Assembly (NCBI GenBank): GCA_014802045.1
Contig: JAAVDA010000033.1
Location: forward strand, 1-56,516
Reading direction: 5' to 3'
DNA length: 56,516 nucleotides
DNA from: Bacteroides sp.
Lineage (GTDB): Bacteria > Bacteroidota > Bacteroidia > Bacteroidales > Muribaculaceae
A model generated the notes under the pieces. It had not been told where the DNA came from. It did no database searches and saw only the letters and a program-made list of their open reading frames with translations. Of this stretch, positions 17,187-25,520 are shown one piece after another (position 1 is the first letter of the stretch; the number at the start of each line of letters is the position of its first letter). A program made the translations under genes and the position numbers.

Positions 17187-18523
17187 TACTCTCGATAGTG
17201 CTCTTCCTCATTAAAGCCAGCCTTATTATTATAGGGGTGTGGCTGTTCGTCAGGCTTATACTCGGCAGAGATACAAAATTCCGCCGCAAACGCATCATCA
17301 TCAACTCCGGCATAGCGATAGCTTTCCTGCTTCCTATGCTAACTGCCGGCACCAGTGTCCACTCCACCGCAACCCAATCTGAGACTACCGATCCGACTAT
17401 AACGATTCCGGCGATAAGCATACCGATATATATGACTTCGCGAGATGAACCACAGATTTCAGCCACCTCACCAGACTTTGTCACGATAGGTCTCGTATGC
17501 TATGCCACGATAGCAGGATTGCTCATAATGAGACTATTCATTAGAATTCTCTCTGTGGCCGTTCTCAGCCACAGATGCCTGAAAGAAATCTCCGGATCAA
17601 CCACCATCTTCCGGATAGCCGACTCCGACTCTGGGCCATTTTCATTTTTCAGTAGAGTTTACGCAGGAGAACGCACTGTCCTTTCGCCAGAAATGCTCCG
17701 TCATGAAGAAGCCCATATCACCCAGTGGCATTCAGCGGATATAGTCGTATCCGAACTTCTCACGGCCATTCTTTGGTTAAATCCAATCGCATGGCTGCTT
17801 AGAAGAGAGATACGCGACAATCTTGAATTTCTCGCCGACGAGGCTTCTATAGAATCATCAGACCCCATCTCATATCAATACAGCCTTCTCAATTCATGTC
17901 TCTCCTCTCCGGAAGCAACTCTTTGCACCAACTTTAACGTCTCATCCATCAAAAAACGAATCAGAATGATCAACCGTATCTCTACCACCAGTCATGGCCG
18001 CTGGATATATCTCATCGCTGCTCTACTTCTTATTATAGCCGTGGCTGTAGGCTGCGCGGCTCCTAAAGAGGAGAATTCCTCACATGCTGAAATTATCACT
18101 GCCACAGATGAAACAACCCCATCACCGGAATCAATCGGCTCAGTTGAAGAAGCAGAATCCGGACCGATTCAATCCGCCGTATCTGAATCATCATTGAAGG
18201 TTACAGAGACCATGCTTATCAACGAGGACATGGCTCCATCGTTTCCCGGAGGGATTAGTGTATTCTTACAGTATCTTGGTGAATACCTTGAGTATCCCCA
18301 GAGTGCTATAGACGATAAGGTGTCAGGCACGGTTATCGTATCTTTTGTCGTGACTCCCGACGGAAGTGTGAAAGATGTGCATGTGATCGATAGTGTGCGC
18401 AAAGATCTTGATGATGCTGCTATAGCTGTCATAAAGAAATCGCCGAAATGGAAGCCGGCTCCATCAGGTAAAGACAGCGAACCTTTAAATATCCCGATAA
18501 AATTCCGCTTACCCAAACAATAA
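17183..18523 (+). CDS. M56 (BlaR1-like) membrane metallopeptidase with C-terminal TonB domain
   Basis: A 446-aa inner-membrane protein. N-terminal helices (about 5-25, 33-53, 95-117) precede the zinc protease motif HEEAH (174-178), with the third-ligand region NLEFLADEAS near 214-224. A further helix at about 276-296 (YLIAALLLIIAVAVG) is followed by a low-complexity linker. The last 100 residues form a TonB C-terminal-like domain (YPQSAIDDKVSGTVIVSFVV; a SPKWKPAP-type end). Such M56-TonB proteins are common beside BlaI in Bacteroidetes; they probably sense an envelope signal and cleave the repressor. The TonB part may contact outer-membrane proteins. It lies 7 nt before the first propeller lipoprotein gene. 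Confidence 0.88.
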   Translation: MILSIVLFLIKASLIIIGVWLFVRLILGRDTKFRRKRIIINSGIAIAFLLPMLTAGTSVHSTATQSETTDPTITIPAISIPIYMTSRDEPQISATSPDFVTIGLVCYATIAGLLIMRLFIRILSVAVLSHRCLKEISGSTTIFRIADSDSGPFSFFSRVYAGERTVLSPEMLRHEEAHITQWHSADIVVSELLTAILWLNPIAWLLRREIRDNLEFLADEASIESSDPISYQYSLLNSCLSSPEATLCTNFNVSSIKKRIRMINRISTTSHGRWIYLIAALLLIIAVAVGCAAPKEENSSHAEIITATDETTPSPESIGSVEEAESGPIQSAVSESSLKVTETMLINEDMAPSFPGGISVFLQYLGEYLEYPQSAIDDKVSGTVIVSFVVTPDGSVKDVHVIDSVRKDLDDAAIAVIKKSPKWKPAPSGKDSEPLNIPIKFRLPKQ

Positions 18524-18530
18524 ATTAGAA

Positions 18531-19661
18531 ATGAACAGATTCTTTACTATTGGAGGAGTCGCCATGACTCTCCTCCTCACCTGTTGCACCCATTCGCAAA
18601 ACGAAATATCCAGAATAGGTGATTCCGAACTCATAGTCATAGACGAAAAGGCATCGATGCCACACCACGATATTCCACTCAGCTCTATTGCAGAAGATAT
18701 CAGAACCATACAGCTCGAAGACTCTGACGAAGCAATCGTGAAATACTGGAAATCGGCTATTTCACCAAACTATATAGTCATAATGCAAGGTGCCTCCATG
18801 CCTGCAAAACTCTTCAGCATCTCAGGAAAATATCTCGGTACTGTGGGACAAGTCGGTAAAGGTCCCGGAGAATATTCCCTGATATATGAGTGTGCTATTG
18901 ACGAGGACCACAATGCCATCTATCTGACATCGTGGTTTGGCAACGTGCTGCAATATGACCTTGACGGCAACTTTGTGAAGGAGGTAGACCTCGGATGCGG
19001 CGGCAAGCCCACACTCGGTATCACTCCCTACGGAGGAGTATCGGCCGTGAGTCTCTGCTGGGGGGACCAGGAGGAGAATCAGGTGGCAGCAAGCATGAGT
19101 GCCGAAGGCAAAAAACAGAGTGCAGACTATCTACCACTCCATACTTCCCTAAAGGATGCGGAGGGGATGGGTGTTGGTTTCAATAACGAGATATTTGCTT
19201 TCAGAAACGTGGACCGCCATATATTCATGCACACCTCCACCGATACCCTCTACATCTATTCCGCCGACAGCAACACAATCTCACCCCGCTGTGTGATATC
19301 ACGCGAAAATCCTCAACCGGAAGAATGGGTCATAGGAACAGAATTACCCACCGGAATAATGATGTCGGTCGTAGGACCTGACACCCGTAACTACTGGGTG
19401 GATAAAGCCTCCGGCGAGATTATCAAAGGTAGCGTAATCAATGACTTTCTTGCAAACAATGTGCTTGGTCAAAATCATTTTCGCGACGGATACTATATCC
19501 AGTGTTTTGAACCGGGCGACCTTGTTGACAGAATCGAAGAGAAGTGGCTCAACGAACCATCGCTCACCGACGATCAGAAGAAGCGCCTCACTGACCTAAA
19601 GGAAAGCCTAGACCCCGAGAGCAACAACATTATCCTTCTCGCTCCTCTAAAGAGACAATAA
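18531..19661 (+). CDS. 6-bladed beta-propeller lipoprotein (copy 1)
   Basis: A 376-aa lipoprotein, with the lipobox cysteine in the LLTCCTHS region near residues 18-19. The body resembles the Bacteroides 6-bladed beta-propeller family: PLSSIAEDIRTIQLE at the start, then SISGKYLGTVGQVGKGPGEY and YDLDGNFVKEVDLG blade motifs. The role of the family is unknown; it is often found in clusters. It follows the M56 gene by 7 nt and is probably in the BlaI-controlled operon. The end ('LAPLKRQ') resembles related propellers. Confidence 0.8.
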   Translation: MNRFFTIGGVAMTLLLTCCTHSQNEISRIGDSELIVIDEKASMPHHDIPLSSIAEDIRTIQLEDSDEAIVKYWKSAISPNYIVIMQGASMPAKLFSISGKYLGTVGQVGKGPGEYSLIYECAIDEDHNAIYLTSWFGNVLQYDLDGNFVKEVDLGCGGKPTLGITPYGGVSAVSLCWGDQEENQVAASMSAEGKKQSADYLPLHTSLKDAEGMGVGFNNEIFAFRNVDRHIFMHTSTDTLYIYSADSNTISPRCVISRENPQPEEWVIGTELPTGIMMSVVGPDTRNYWVDKASGEIIKGSVINDFLANNVLGQNHFRDGYYIQCFEPGDLVDRIEEKWLNEPSLTDDQKKRLTDLKESLDPESNNIILLAPLKRQ

Positions 19662-19691
19662 GTGAAAAATGTGTTGTAAAACATGTTTTTA

Positions 19692-19700
19692 CCCCCCCCC
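19692..19700 (+). repeat. Run of nine cytosines in a promoter region
   Basis: Nine C in a row lie 20-28 nt upstream of the -7 box TATCTTTG (19721-19728), in the place where the -33 element should be. Such runs can change length by slippage and alter expression. Nothing similar is seen in the other promoters of this window. Confidence 0.6.
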
Positions 19701-19720
19701 AACTAATCTAAATAATTCAT

Positions 19721-19728
19721 TATCTTTG
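19721..19728 (+). promoter_or_regulatory. -7 box upstream of propeller copy 2
   Basis: TATCTTTG, 20 nt before the ATG at 19749. No TTTG is present at the usual distance; the C run is there instead. Confidence 0.5.
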
Positions 19729-19748
19729 CAAAAAAAATCACACTTGCA

Positions 19749-20873
19749 ATGAAACATCTGAATCTGACTCTGGGAGTAATCGCCGCAATGACTTTCGTGG
19801 CATGCAGCCCATCAAAGACCGTTGATAATAACCAGCCGGCCACACTTGACCTAAACAAAAATGTATCGGTCGAGGCAACTGCACCTCTCGCTGTTGCCGA
19901 CCTATCCTTTGTGCAACTAAGCAATGACACGGTGGATGCATTTTTCAAGAATGCTACAATACTCGATGTGGCCGGTGACACGGTGATTCTTCTTGAGAAT
20001 AACCCTATGGCATCACGTCTCATCATGTATAGTCTCACAGACGGGAGCTATCTCGGGCAGATCAGCCATCAGGGACAAGGTCCCGGGGAGTATGCCCGGA
20101 TTATCGGGGCATTCGTAGACGGTAGCAACGGAACCGTGCTTCTTCCCGACTTCCACACCCCTGCCGTGAATGTCTATGCTCTTGCCTCTGACTCTCTCGT
20201 CAACGTGCTCAGCCGTGAGTTCGTGCCGAGTGTCATCACACCAACCGGCGGAGTGGAGAGCTGTATCAATGTAGCCTGCCCCACTCCCGACGGACTTGAT
20301 ATAATCCAGTATGACCGCACTTATGCAATAGCCGATTCTATTTCCGTGCCGGGTTTCAGAGGGGGTAACTTCTCCACATTGTGGCTGAATGCCGGTACAC
20401 AAGGTGTATTCATGATTGGAGACACCATCTACACCCTCACACCCGGCGAGCTCAATCCTATCGCAATAGCTCCCAGAGGAGATATGGCTATAACTCCCGA
20501 CACCGAGAGTGATATAATGATGGAGCTTTACAGCGGAGCAGACGATATCGAGGTGCTAAAACCCTACATTCTCATCCGCGACATTCAGCTTTCCGACGGC
20601 AAGATGCTTATCACCACCATGACCGATGCCAAGAAGCATTCTGACCTCTATGACCTCAACAACGGAAGATTAATCTACCGCAACACATATCAGACACTCG
20701 ACAAACCGAGCATGATATTGGTTGACGGTGACGGACACAAAGCGCTTCAGGTGGAGCGACTGTTTGCCAAAAACGGCAGATGGTATGGCATTGTAAGTGA
20801 AGATATCGCCGGCGAAATAAATGGTATCCCGACAGGTGACACAAACTGTGCGATAGTAACCTTCAATCTCTAA
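19749..20873 (+). CDS. 6-bladed beta-propeller lipoprotein (copy 2)
   Basis: A 374-aa lipoprotein with signal sequence and lipobox AMTFVAC (Cys about residue 18). The body begins with a Thr/Asn-rich linker and carries the family motif SLTDGSYLGQISHQGQGPGEY, equivalent to the KGPGEY motif of copy 1. It has its own -7 box, preceded by the C9 run, and is followed 4 nt later by copy 3. It is clearly a divergent paralogue of its neighbours, not a recent duplicate. Function unknown; the product is probably at the cell envelope. Confidence 0.8.
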   Translation: MKHLNLTLGVIAAMTFVACSPSKTVDNNQPATLDLNKNVSVEATAPLAVADLSFVQLSNDTVDAFFKNATILDVAGDTVILLENNPMASRLIMYSLTDGSYLGQISHQGQGPGEYARIIGAFVDGSNGTVLLPDFHTPAVNVYALASDSLVNVLSREFVPSVITPTGGVESCINVACPTPDGLDIIQYDRTYAIADSISVPGFRGGNFSTLWLNAGTQGVFMIGDTIYTLTPGELNPIAIAPRGDMAITPDTESDIMMELYSGADDIEVLKPYILIRDIQLSDGKMLITTMTDAKKHSDLYDLNNGRLIYRNTYQTLDKPSMILVDGDGHKALQVERLFAKNGRWYGIVSEDIAGEINGIPTGDTNCAIVTFNL

Positions 20874-20877
20874 AAGC

Positions 20878-22122
20878 ATGCACTATAAGTATATCGGTAA
20901 AATCATTCCTTGGATATTGCTGGCAATAACTTTAGCTTCAGGAAGCGGCTGCAGCAACGCTGAAAAAAATGTGGCCGCTCCCAATGAGGCTGAAGATGAC
21001 TCGACACGAATACTCACTTCGACAAACATTCAGGATGTAGATCTCCTTAAAACGTATCCGGAGAAGAAAATCACTATCGACGATATTGCCGATATACGAT
21101 ATATACCTCTGGAGACGAATGAAGAAAGTGTAATAGGATTCGCAAGAAAAGTATCATTTGGAGATGACAAGATATTCGTCTACGATGGGCAGGGCGACCA
21201 GATTCTGATTTTCGACAACGACGGAAAATATCTCAGCAAAATCAACCGCAAGGATGCCGGACCTCACGGTTACAACAAAATCACAGATATGACTGTGGAT
21301 TTTGACAGTCAACTGGTCTATATCATGGATCTCAGTTTCCCACGTAAACTGAAGGCATATGATTTTGACGGCTACAGACAGAAGGAGTTCACTATACCCA
21401 ACGAACCCAGCATCAATCAGATGACCATGTTTAACAGCGACAAAATCATATTCCACTGCCAACCGTCGGGAGGGCTTAACACCGAGGAGGTGATAGGTAC
21501 ACATCCCTACAGATGGATCGACACACGCACCGGCGCAGTAACTCCGGTGGATATAGAAATAGAGCATCCGGAATCCTCAACCTACACTGTTATCGACGGA
21601 AATCATGCGAGAATGACTTCTATCGAGATGTACCCTTTGCTGAAAACAGGCAAAAGCGTTGTCCTTGCCGATTACACCTACCCAACGGTATATCAGTCGG
21701 ACGGTAAAAATTTCAAACCGCTCTTCACAAAGCCGGAGGGAAAGAAATCTGCTACAGGCAAGATTCCGATGTCGACCGTGTGGGCTATGTCAGACCGCTA
21801 CATCCTCTTCTTTGTTACGGAAAAAAGTCTCAACAAGAACACTGACAGTATAGAGCAGGGTGGCACAAGGGCACTGCTTTATGACCGGAAAACAGGAGAG
21901 ATTATAGATCCGGACTGGAACCGGAGAGATGTAAAGGGGGGCAGTATTATGATGGAGTGGAACTGGGAAATGCCGGAGAATACCTTCGTCACGACATATT
22001 CTTCATCTACTCTCAAAATGCTTGACGAAAAAGGTCGCCTGTCGGGCAGACTCAAGGAGATAGCCGACTCGATTGATGAAGAAGCCAACGATGTGCTGGT
22101 ACTCATGAAAATGAAAAAGTAA
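20878..22122 (+). CDS. 6-bladed beta-propeller lipoprotein (copy 3)
   Basis: A 414-aa lipoprotein with signal sequence and lipobox LASGSGC. The N-terminal strand ADIRYIPLETNEESVIG and the blade motif FDNDGKYLSKINRKDAGPHGY match the propeller family. It is more AT-rich and charged than copies 1 and 2. Its stop (22120-22122) is one base from the stop of the convergent receptor gene, with no terminator between them. Confidence 0.8.
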   Translation: MHYKYIGKIIPWILLAITLASGSGCSNAEKNVAAPNEAEDDSTRILTSTNIQDVDLLKTYPEKKITIDDIADIRYIPLETNEESVIGFARKVSFGDDKIFVYDGQGDQILIFDNDGKYLSKINRKDAGPHGYNKITDMTVDFDSQLVYIMDLSFPRKLKAYDFDGYRQKEFTIPNEPSINQMTMFNSDKIIFHCQPSGGLNTEEVIGTHPYRWIDTRTGAVTPVDIEIEHPESSTYTVIDGNHARMTSIEMYPLLKTGKSVVLADYTYPTVYQSDGKNFKPLFTKPEGKKSATGKIPMSTVWAMSDRYILFFVTEKSLNKNTDSIEQGGTRALLYDRKTGEIIDPDWNRRDVKGGSIMMEWNWEMPENTFVTTYSSSTLKMLDEKGRLSGRLKEIADSIDEEANDVLVLMKMKK

Positions 22123-22123
22123 T

Positions 22124-24202
22124 TCACAACCTCTTCATCTCTGCTTCAGCCGCGGAAGAGCCTTTATAGCCGCTCTTTCGCGGCTGAAAGCTGTAGATTA
22201 AGCTCAGACCAACATTGCGGCTGTCGTAGCTCTGCCGCTTATCCACTGATATGCCGAAAGTATGCATGGTCCAGTTGTTATTGGATGTATTGAGCAAATC
22301 ATTGGCCGCCAGCTTGATAGTCAGTGATTTATTCAGCAGGGTTTTGCCAATCGAAACATCCATTGTCAGCCATGAGGCTCCAAAACGGTTGGTGTGCATG
22401 TCTCCGCACGATCTGCCGCTAATATTGGCCGTGAGTGTCCAGCCATGAGAAAGAGCGAAGGTGTTGTCACAATAATATGAAAAGATGGGCCGATTGTATG
22501 ACTGACGGTCTATTTCAAGCCACTGGCGGTAGAGGCCGACTGTGATATTGGGTGTCCACCGTCCTACCGGTCTACTCCATACAAGGTAGGCGCTCAGACC
22601 CGACACGTTGATATTCACCGGATGCATGAGCAGCTGAAGGTCATCGGCCGGATAGAGCTGCTTCACATAGGCATAGGTGTCAAGACTCCGTGTGAATGCC
22701 GCCTGAAGCATAAAACCGTTCCACATACCGAAGAGCTGCAAGGAATGCATCTTTTCGTCGCGCAAAGCCGGATTGCCACCTTCTATCTCGTGGAGACCTA
22801 CATAGGTGAGCGCTCCTGTCAGTTGAGAATATGGTGGTTTAACCGTAGCAAGCTTATAGCTGAGACTCACACTGGCATTATCAGTGAAAGAATAACCCAG
22901 CGACAGGTCGGGAGTGAGCAGATGGTCGCGTCGGCTAAGATTGCCGTCACGGTCGCCATTGACCTTAAACTCATAATCCACATACTCATATCTTGCTCCG
23001 GCCGAAAGAGAAAATTGTCCAAACATACGTGCCCATGAAGCGAACAGAGCCGCGGAGGTCTGCCGGGTATCGGTGAGCGATGATGGAATATACTCACCGA
23101 CCTCAGCGTTAAGCATCCGGTAATCGAGAGATGTGTGGGTGTAGCTGTCTTGTGTGCCGACAGTCAACTCTCCACCCCACAATGGAACCGCAAGATATAG
23201 TTTGCCGGCCCAAAGTGTTGACTCCCGCCGGTCTGTGGAACTGACAGGTTGCAGGTCGGCTTGAGGATAGAGGGTATTGGAAGTATTTCCGGCAAAAGAA
23301 TGCTTGAAATCGCCGTCAAAATGCAGCAGGTATCTGTCGGCAATCTTATTCTCATAATACATTGACGCCACATGGCTATGCGCACGTATCTGCCTGTAGA
23401 TGTCCCTCACAATTGGCGATGTATCATTCATCCATTCCGAACCATGATTGGTGAGATCTCCTCTTTCGGGATTAAAAGTGTAATAGCCTCCGAAAGAACT
23501 GCTACCCTCAGCATAGTTGAAACCTGCTTTTAGCTGCCCGGTGAGAGTGGGATATGAATTATGCTGACTGCTTCCGAGGGTAGTAGATAAGCCTTCGTAG
23601 ATGAGAGTATTTGTTGTGATACCCCTGATTATATAATCATTGCGGTTTATCACGCCATCAAAAAAGACATCCCATTTCCCCATCCTATATTTGAGGTCAA
23701 GAAAATCCAGAGCAGACCATCTCCGTCCTCTCTGAAGCTGGAAGCGGTCGGTAAGCGAGAGTCCATTGATAAAATTGCGCCTGGTATAAATCTTTATCAC
23801 GGCTCCCGTTGTACTTGCGTAGGCAGCCCCTGGAGCCATGAGCAATTCCACTTTCTTAAGGTTGGAAGATAAGATCTGATCCAACTCTCCATCACGCAAT
23901 GGCCTTCCGTCAATATAGATTTCGACATTATTCTTTCCAGTCACACTGACTGCTTTATCCTTGACAGTCATCATGGGCAACTGGGCAAGCACATCAAGAG
24001 CAGTCCCAAGGCGGGAGAGATTTGTACCGGTGATGGTGGAGACAAGGGTGGAGCCGACAAGTTTTGTGGCCGGTTGTCGGGCTGTCACGACCACCTGTTC
24101 CAGTTCGCGTGTGAGGCTGTCAGCAGATTCCTGCGTCTGTGAGCAGACGGTTGCATAGCTTAGAGCAAGGAGAAGAAATGAGATGAGTGTCCGGGTATTC
24201 AT
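22124..24202 (-). CDS. TonB-dependent receptor-like outer-membrane beta-barrel protein
   Basis: A 692-aa outer-membrane protein with a signal peptide (MNTRTLISFLLLALSYATVCSQ). It has a receptor plug of about 100 residues (ALDVLAQLPMMTVKDKAV; NVEIYIDGRPL), then a long C-terminal barrel of alternating strands that ends in an amphipathic strand (VGLSLIYSF). The N-terminal region holds EQVVVTAR, typical of the start of TonB receptors. It lacks the carboxypeptidase-like extension of SusC proteins, and no SusD is adjacent. It resembles the 'outer membrane beta-barrel family' receptors. The ATG at 24202 is chosen over a TTG at 24223, which overlaps the promoter. Ligand unknown. Confidence 0.85.
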   Translation of the reverse strand: MNTRTLISFLLLALSYATVCSQTQESADSLTRELEQVVVTARQPATKLVGSTLVSTITGTNLSRLGTALDVLAQLPMMTVKDKAVSVTGKNNVEIYIDGRPLRDGELDQILSSNLKKVELLMAPGAAYASTTGAVIKIYTRRNFINGLSLTDRFQLQRGRRWSALDFLDLKYRMGKWDVFFDGVINRNDYIIRGITTNTLIYEGLSTTLGSSQHNSYPTLTGQLKAGFNYAEGSSSFGGYYTFNPERGDLTNHGSEWMNDTSPIVRDIYRQIRAHSHVASMYYENKIADRYLLHFDGDFKHSFAGNTSNTLYPQADLQPVSSTDRRESTLWAGKLYLAVPLWGGELTVGTQDSYTHTSLDYRMLNAEVGEYIPSSLTDTRQTSAALFASWARMFGQFSLSAGARYEYVDYEFKVNGDRDGNLSRRDHLLTPDLSLGYSFTDNASVSLSYKLATVKPPYSQLTGALTYVGLHEIEGGNPALRDEKMHSLQLFGMWNGFMLQAAFTRSLDTYAYVKQLYPADDLQLLMHPVNINVSGLSAYLVWSRPVGRWTPNITVGLYRQWLEIDRQSYNRPIFSYYCDNTFALSHGWTLTANISGRSCGDMHTNRFGASWLTMDVSIGKTLLNKSLTIKLAANDLLNTSNNNWTMHTFGISVDKRQSYDSRNVGLSLIYSFQPRKSGYKGSSAAEAEMKRL

Positions 24203-24220
24203 ACGGTAATTTTTTTGATG

Positions 24221-24253
24221 CAAAATTACCGCCGAATGCTCCTAACCACCAAA
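24221..24253 (-). promoter_or_regulatory. Promoter of the outer-membrane receptor gene
   Basis: On the minus strand TTTG (24253-24250), 21 nt, then TAATTTTG (24228-24221), about 19 nt before the ATG. The receptor therefore has its own promoter downstream of the HTH-protein gene. Confidence 0.6.
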
Positions 24254-24344
24254 AAATCAATCTGACATACAAATTTTTATCCCCCTATAAATTAAATATT
24301 TACAAACCAATGGCGACAAAAAACCTGACCGATGCATTTGTGGC

Positions 24345-25325
24345 TCAGAAAATCGTCATGATTTCAGGGCTGAGGGAGGATACCGCCTCCCTCAAACGTG
24401 CTTTGAGCCGGGATTTACGCTTATATACCACCTCCACAGACTCTCCGAGCAAAAGACTGATAGCACGCGGGGAAAGTCCGGAGGCTATATAGACAAGAAG
24501 CCGGTAGTCATCAACCTTAATATCCGGACAACACTCCTTGACTCTTACAAGCATATTGTCGCGACAGTCATTGACCGTCTGCTCCATCACAGGGAATGAA
24601 TCAGAGCGCATAGACTCTATCTCACACTTCACCTTTTCGACGAGAGCCTTTCGCTCTGTCTTTGTACCTTGCGACTCATAATAGGTCTGGCAGAGGGTGT
24701 CGATCAATGCAAAGCGGTCATGAAGCATCTCCTGAAGCTTTGTCTCCAGCCGGCCTCCAGCCAATTTGCCGACCTCTATCTGACCTTTTAGTCCTGAGAC
24801 CTCAGCCATGAGGGCCTCATTGAGCAACGACTTTAGTTTCATCTGCTGACGCATCCATAGTATCATTCCGGCAGCTATAAGGAGCATGAAGACACCTCCG
24901 TAGATAAACCGCTGCCATTTGATGCGCTCCTTATATAATAAGAACTCCTTTTCTTTCTGAAGATATAAAGCGGTGACAAGAGGATCTGACCCGGGGCCAC
25001 TGAGTATAGCTTTGAGACTGGATGCTTTATGGAATGCCTCTTTATCATTGTGGCTTCCATAGTAGGCTATAGCTATATCTACAATAGTGTCGGCCGGAGC
25101 CGCCAGACGATTGACAGCCATAGCTTCGGAATATAACAGGGCCCAACGTGCCATAGTGGCCGAATCCTGAAACTGCGACACATCAATCGCATTGAGCTTA
25201 GACATCGCAGCCATAGGATCGGTATGCATGAGACGCTGAGCCTCATCAAGCTCCTTGATACGGCTACCTGACACACTGCATCCGGCCGCTACCAGAAGGA
25301 TTATTATATAAAGGAGTGTACGCAT
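24345..25325 (-). CDS. Membrane-tethered HTH regulator with lipoprotein signal
   Basis: A 326-aa protein of unusual build. Residues 1-16 form a lipoprotein signal with lipobox VAAGC (Cys16). Residues 20-135 are helical and TPR-like (DEAQRLMHTDPMAAMSKLNAIDV). One membrane helix follows at about 139-158 (IYGGVFMLLIAAGMILWM), then a coiled coil (160-215). A C-terminal LuxR/sigma-region-4-like helix-turn-helix lies at about 275-312 (YRLLVYIASGLSPRAISLLL). This predicts a periplasmic sensor and a cytoplasmic DNA-binding end. Related Bacteroidetes proteins exist, but no function is established as far as I know. It is transcribed towards the receptor gene and is its likely regulator (inference). Confidence 0.7.
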   Translation of the reverse strand: MRTLLYIIILLVAAGCSVSGSRIKELDEAQRLMHTDPMAAMSKLNAIDVSQFQDSATMARWALLYSEAMAVNRLAAPADTIVDIAIAYYGSHNDKEAFHKASSLKAILSGPGSDPLVTALYLQKEKEFLLYKERIKWQRFIYGGVFMLLIAAGMILWMRQQMKLKSLLNEALMAEVSGLKGQIEVGKLAGGRLETKLQEMLHDRFALIDTLCQTYYESQGTKTERKALVEKVKCEIESMRSDSFPVMEQTVNDCRDNMLVRVKECCPDIKVDDYRLLVYIASGLSPRAISLLLGESVEVVYKRKSRLKARLREAVSSLSPEIMTIF

Positions 25326-25447
25326 GACATCTCACAGAGGATTATTTAACTCGATGCTAAATTAGCACAAAAATCTGAGATTCAGAGCAGAAAACTTCAG
25401 TAAATTGACCGGAGGCAAATTTTTTTTGCAAATAATCGCCGAAAAGT

Positions 25448-25478
25448 TTTGCCATTTGAAAAAGTAGAACTACTTTTG
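25448..25478 (+). promoter_or_regulatory. Promoter of the ABC/GntR operon
   Basis: TTTG (25448-25451), 19 nt, TACTTTTG (25471-25478). The predicted start near 25485 lies in the palindrome at 25484-25507. Confidence 0.7.
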
Positions 25479-25483
25479 CGGTG

Positions 25484-25507
25484 TATTAGTATTGTATAAC
25501 ACTAATA
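25484..25507 (+). promoter_or_regulatory. Palindromic operator, probably bound by the operon's GntR protein
   Basis: TATTAGT (25484-25490) and ACTAATA (25501-25507) are perfect inverted arms of a 24-bp imperfect palindrome centred on the predicted transcription start. YtrA-type GntR regulators usually repress their own operon from such sites, and one is encoded at 27223. The assignment is inference from position. Confidence 0.65.
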
Positions 25508-25520
25508 AGACAAGTATAAA

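Noticed and set aside
17183..18523. Beta-lactam resistance operon
   Set aside because: BlaI and an M56 sensor are present, but no beta-lactamase or penicillin-binding protein is nearby, and the sensor ends in a TonB-like rather than penicillin-binding domain.
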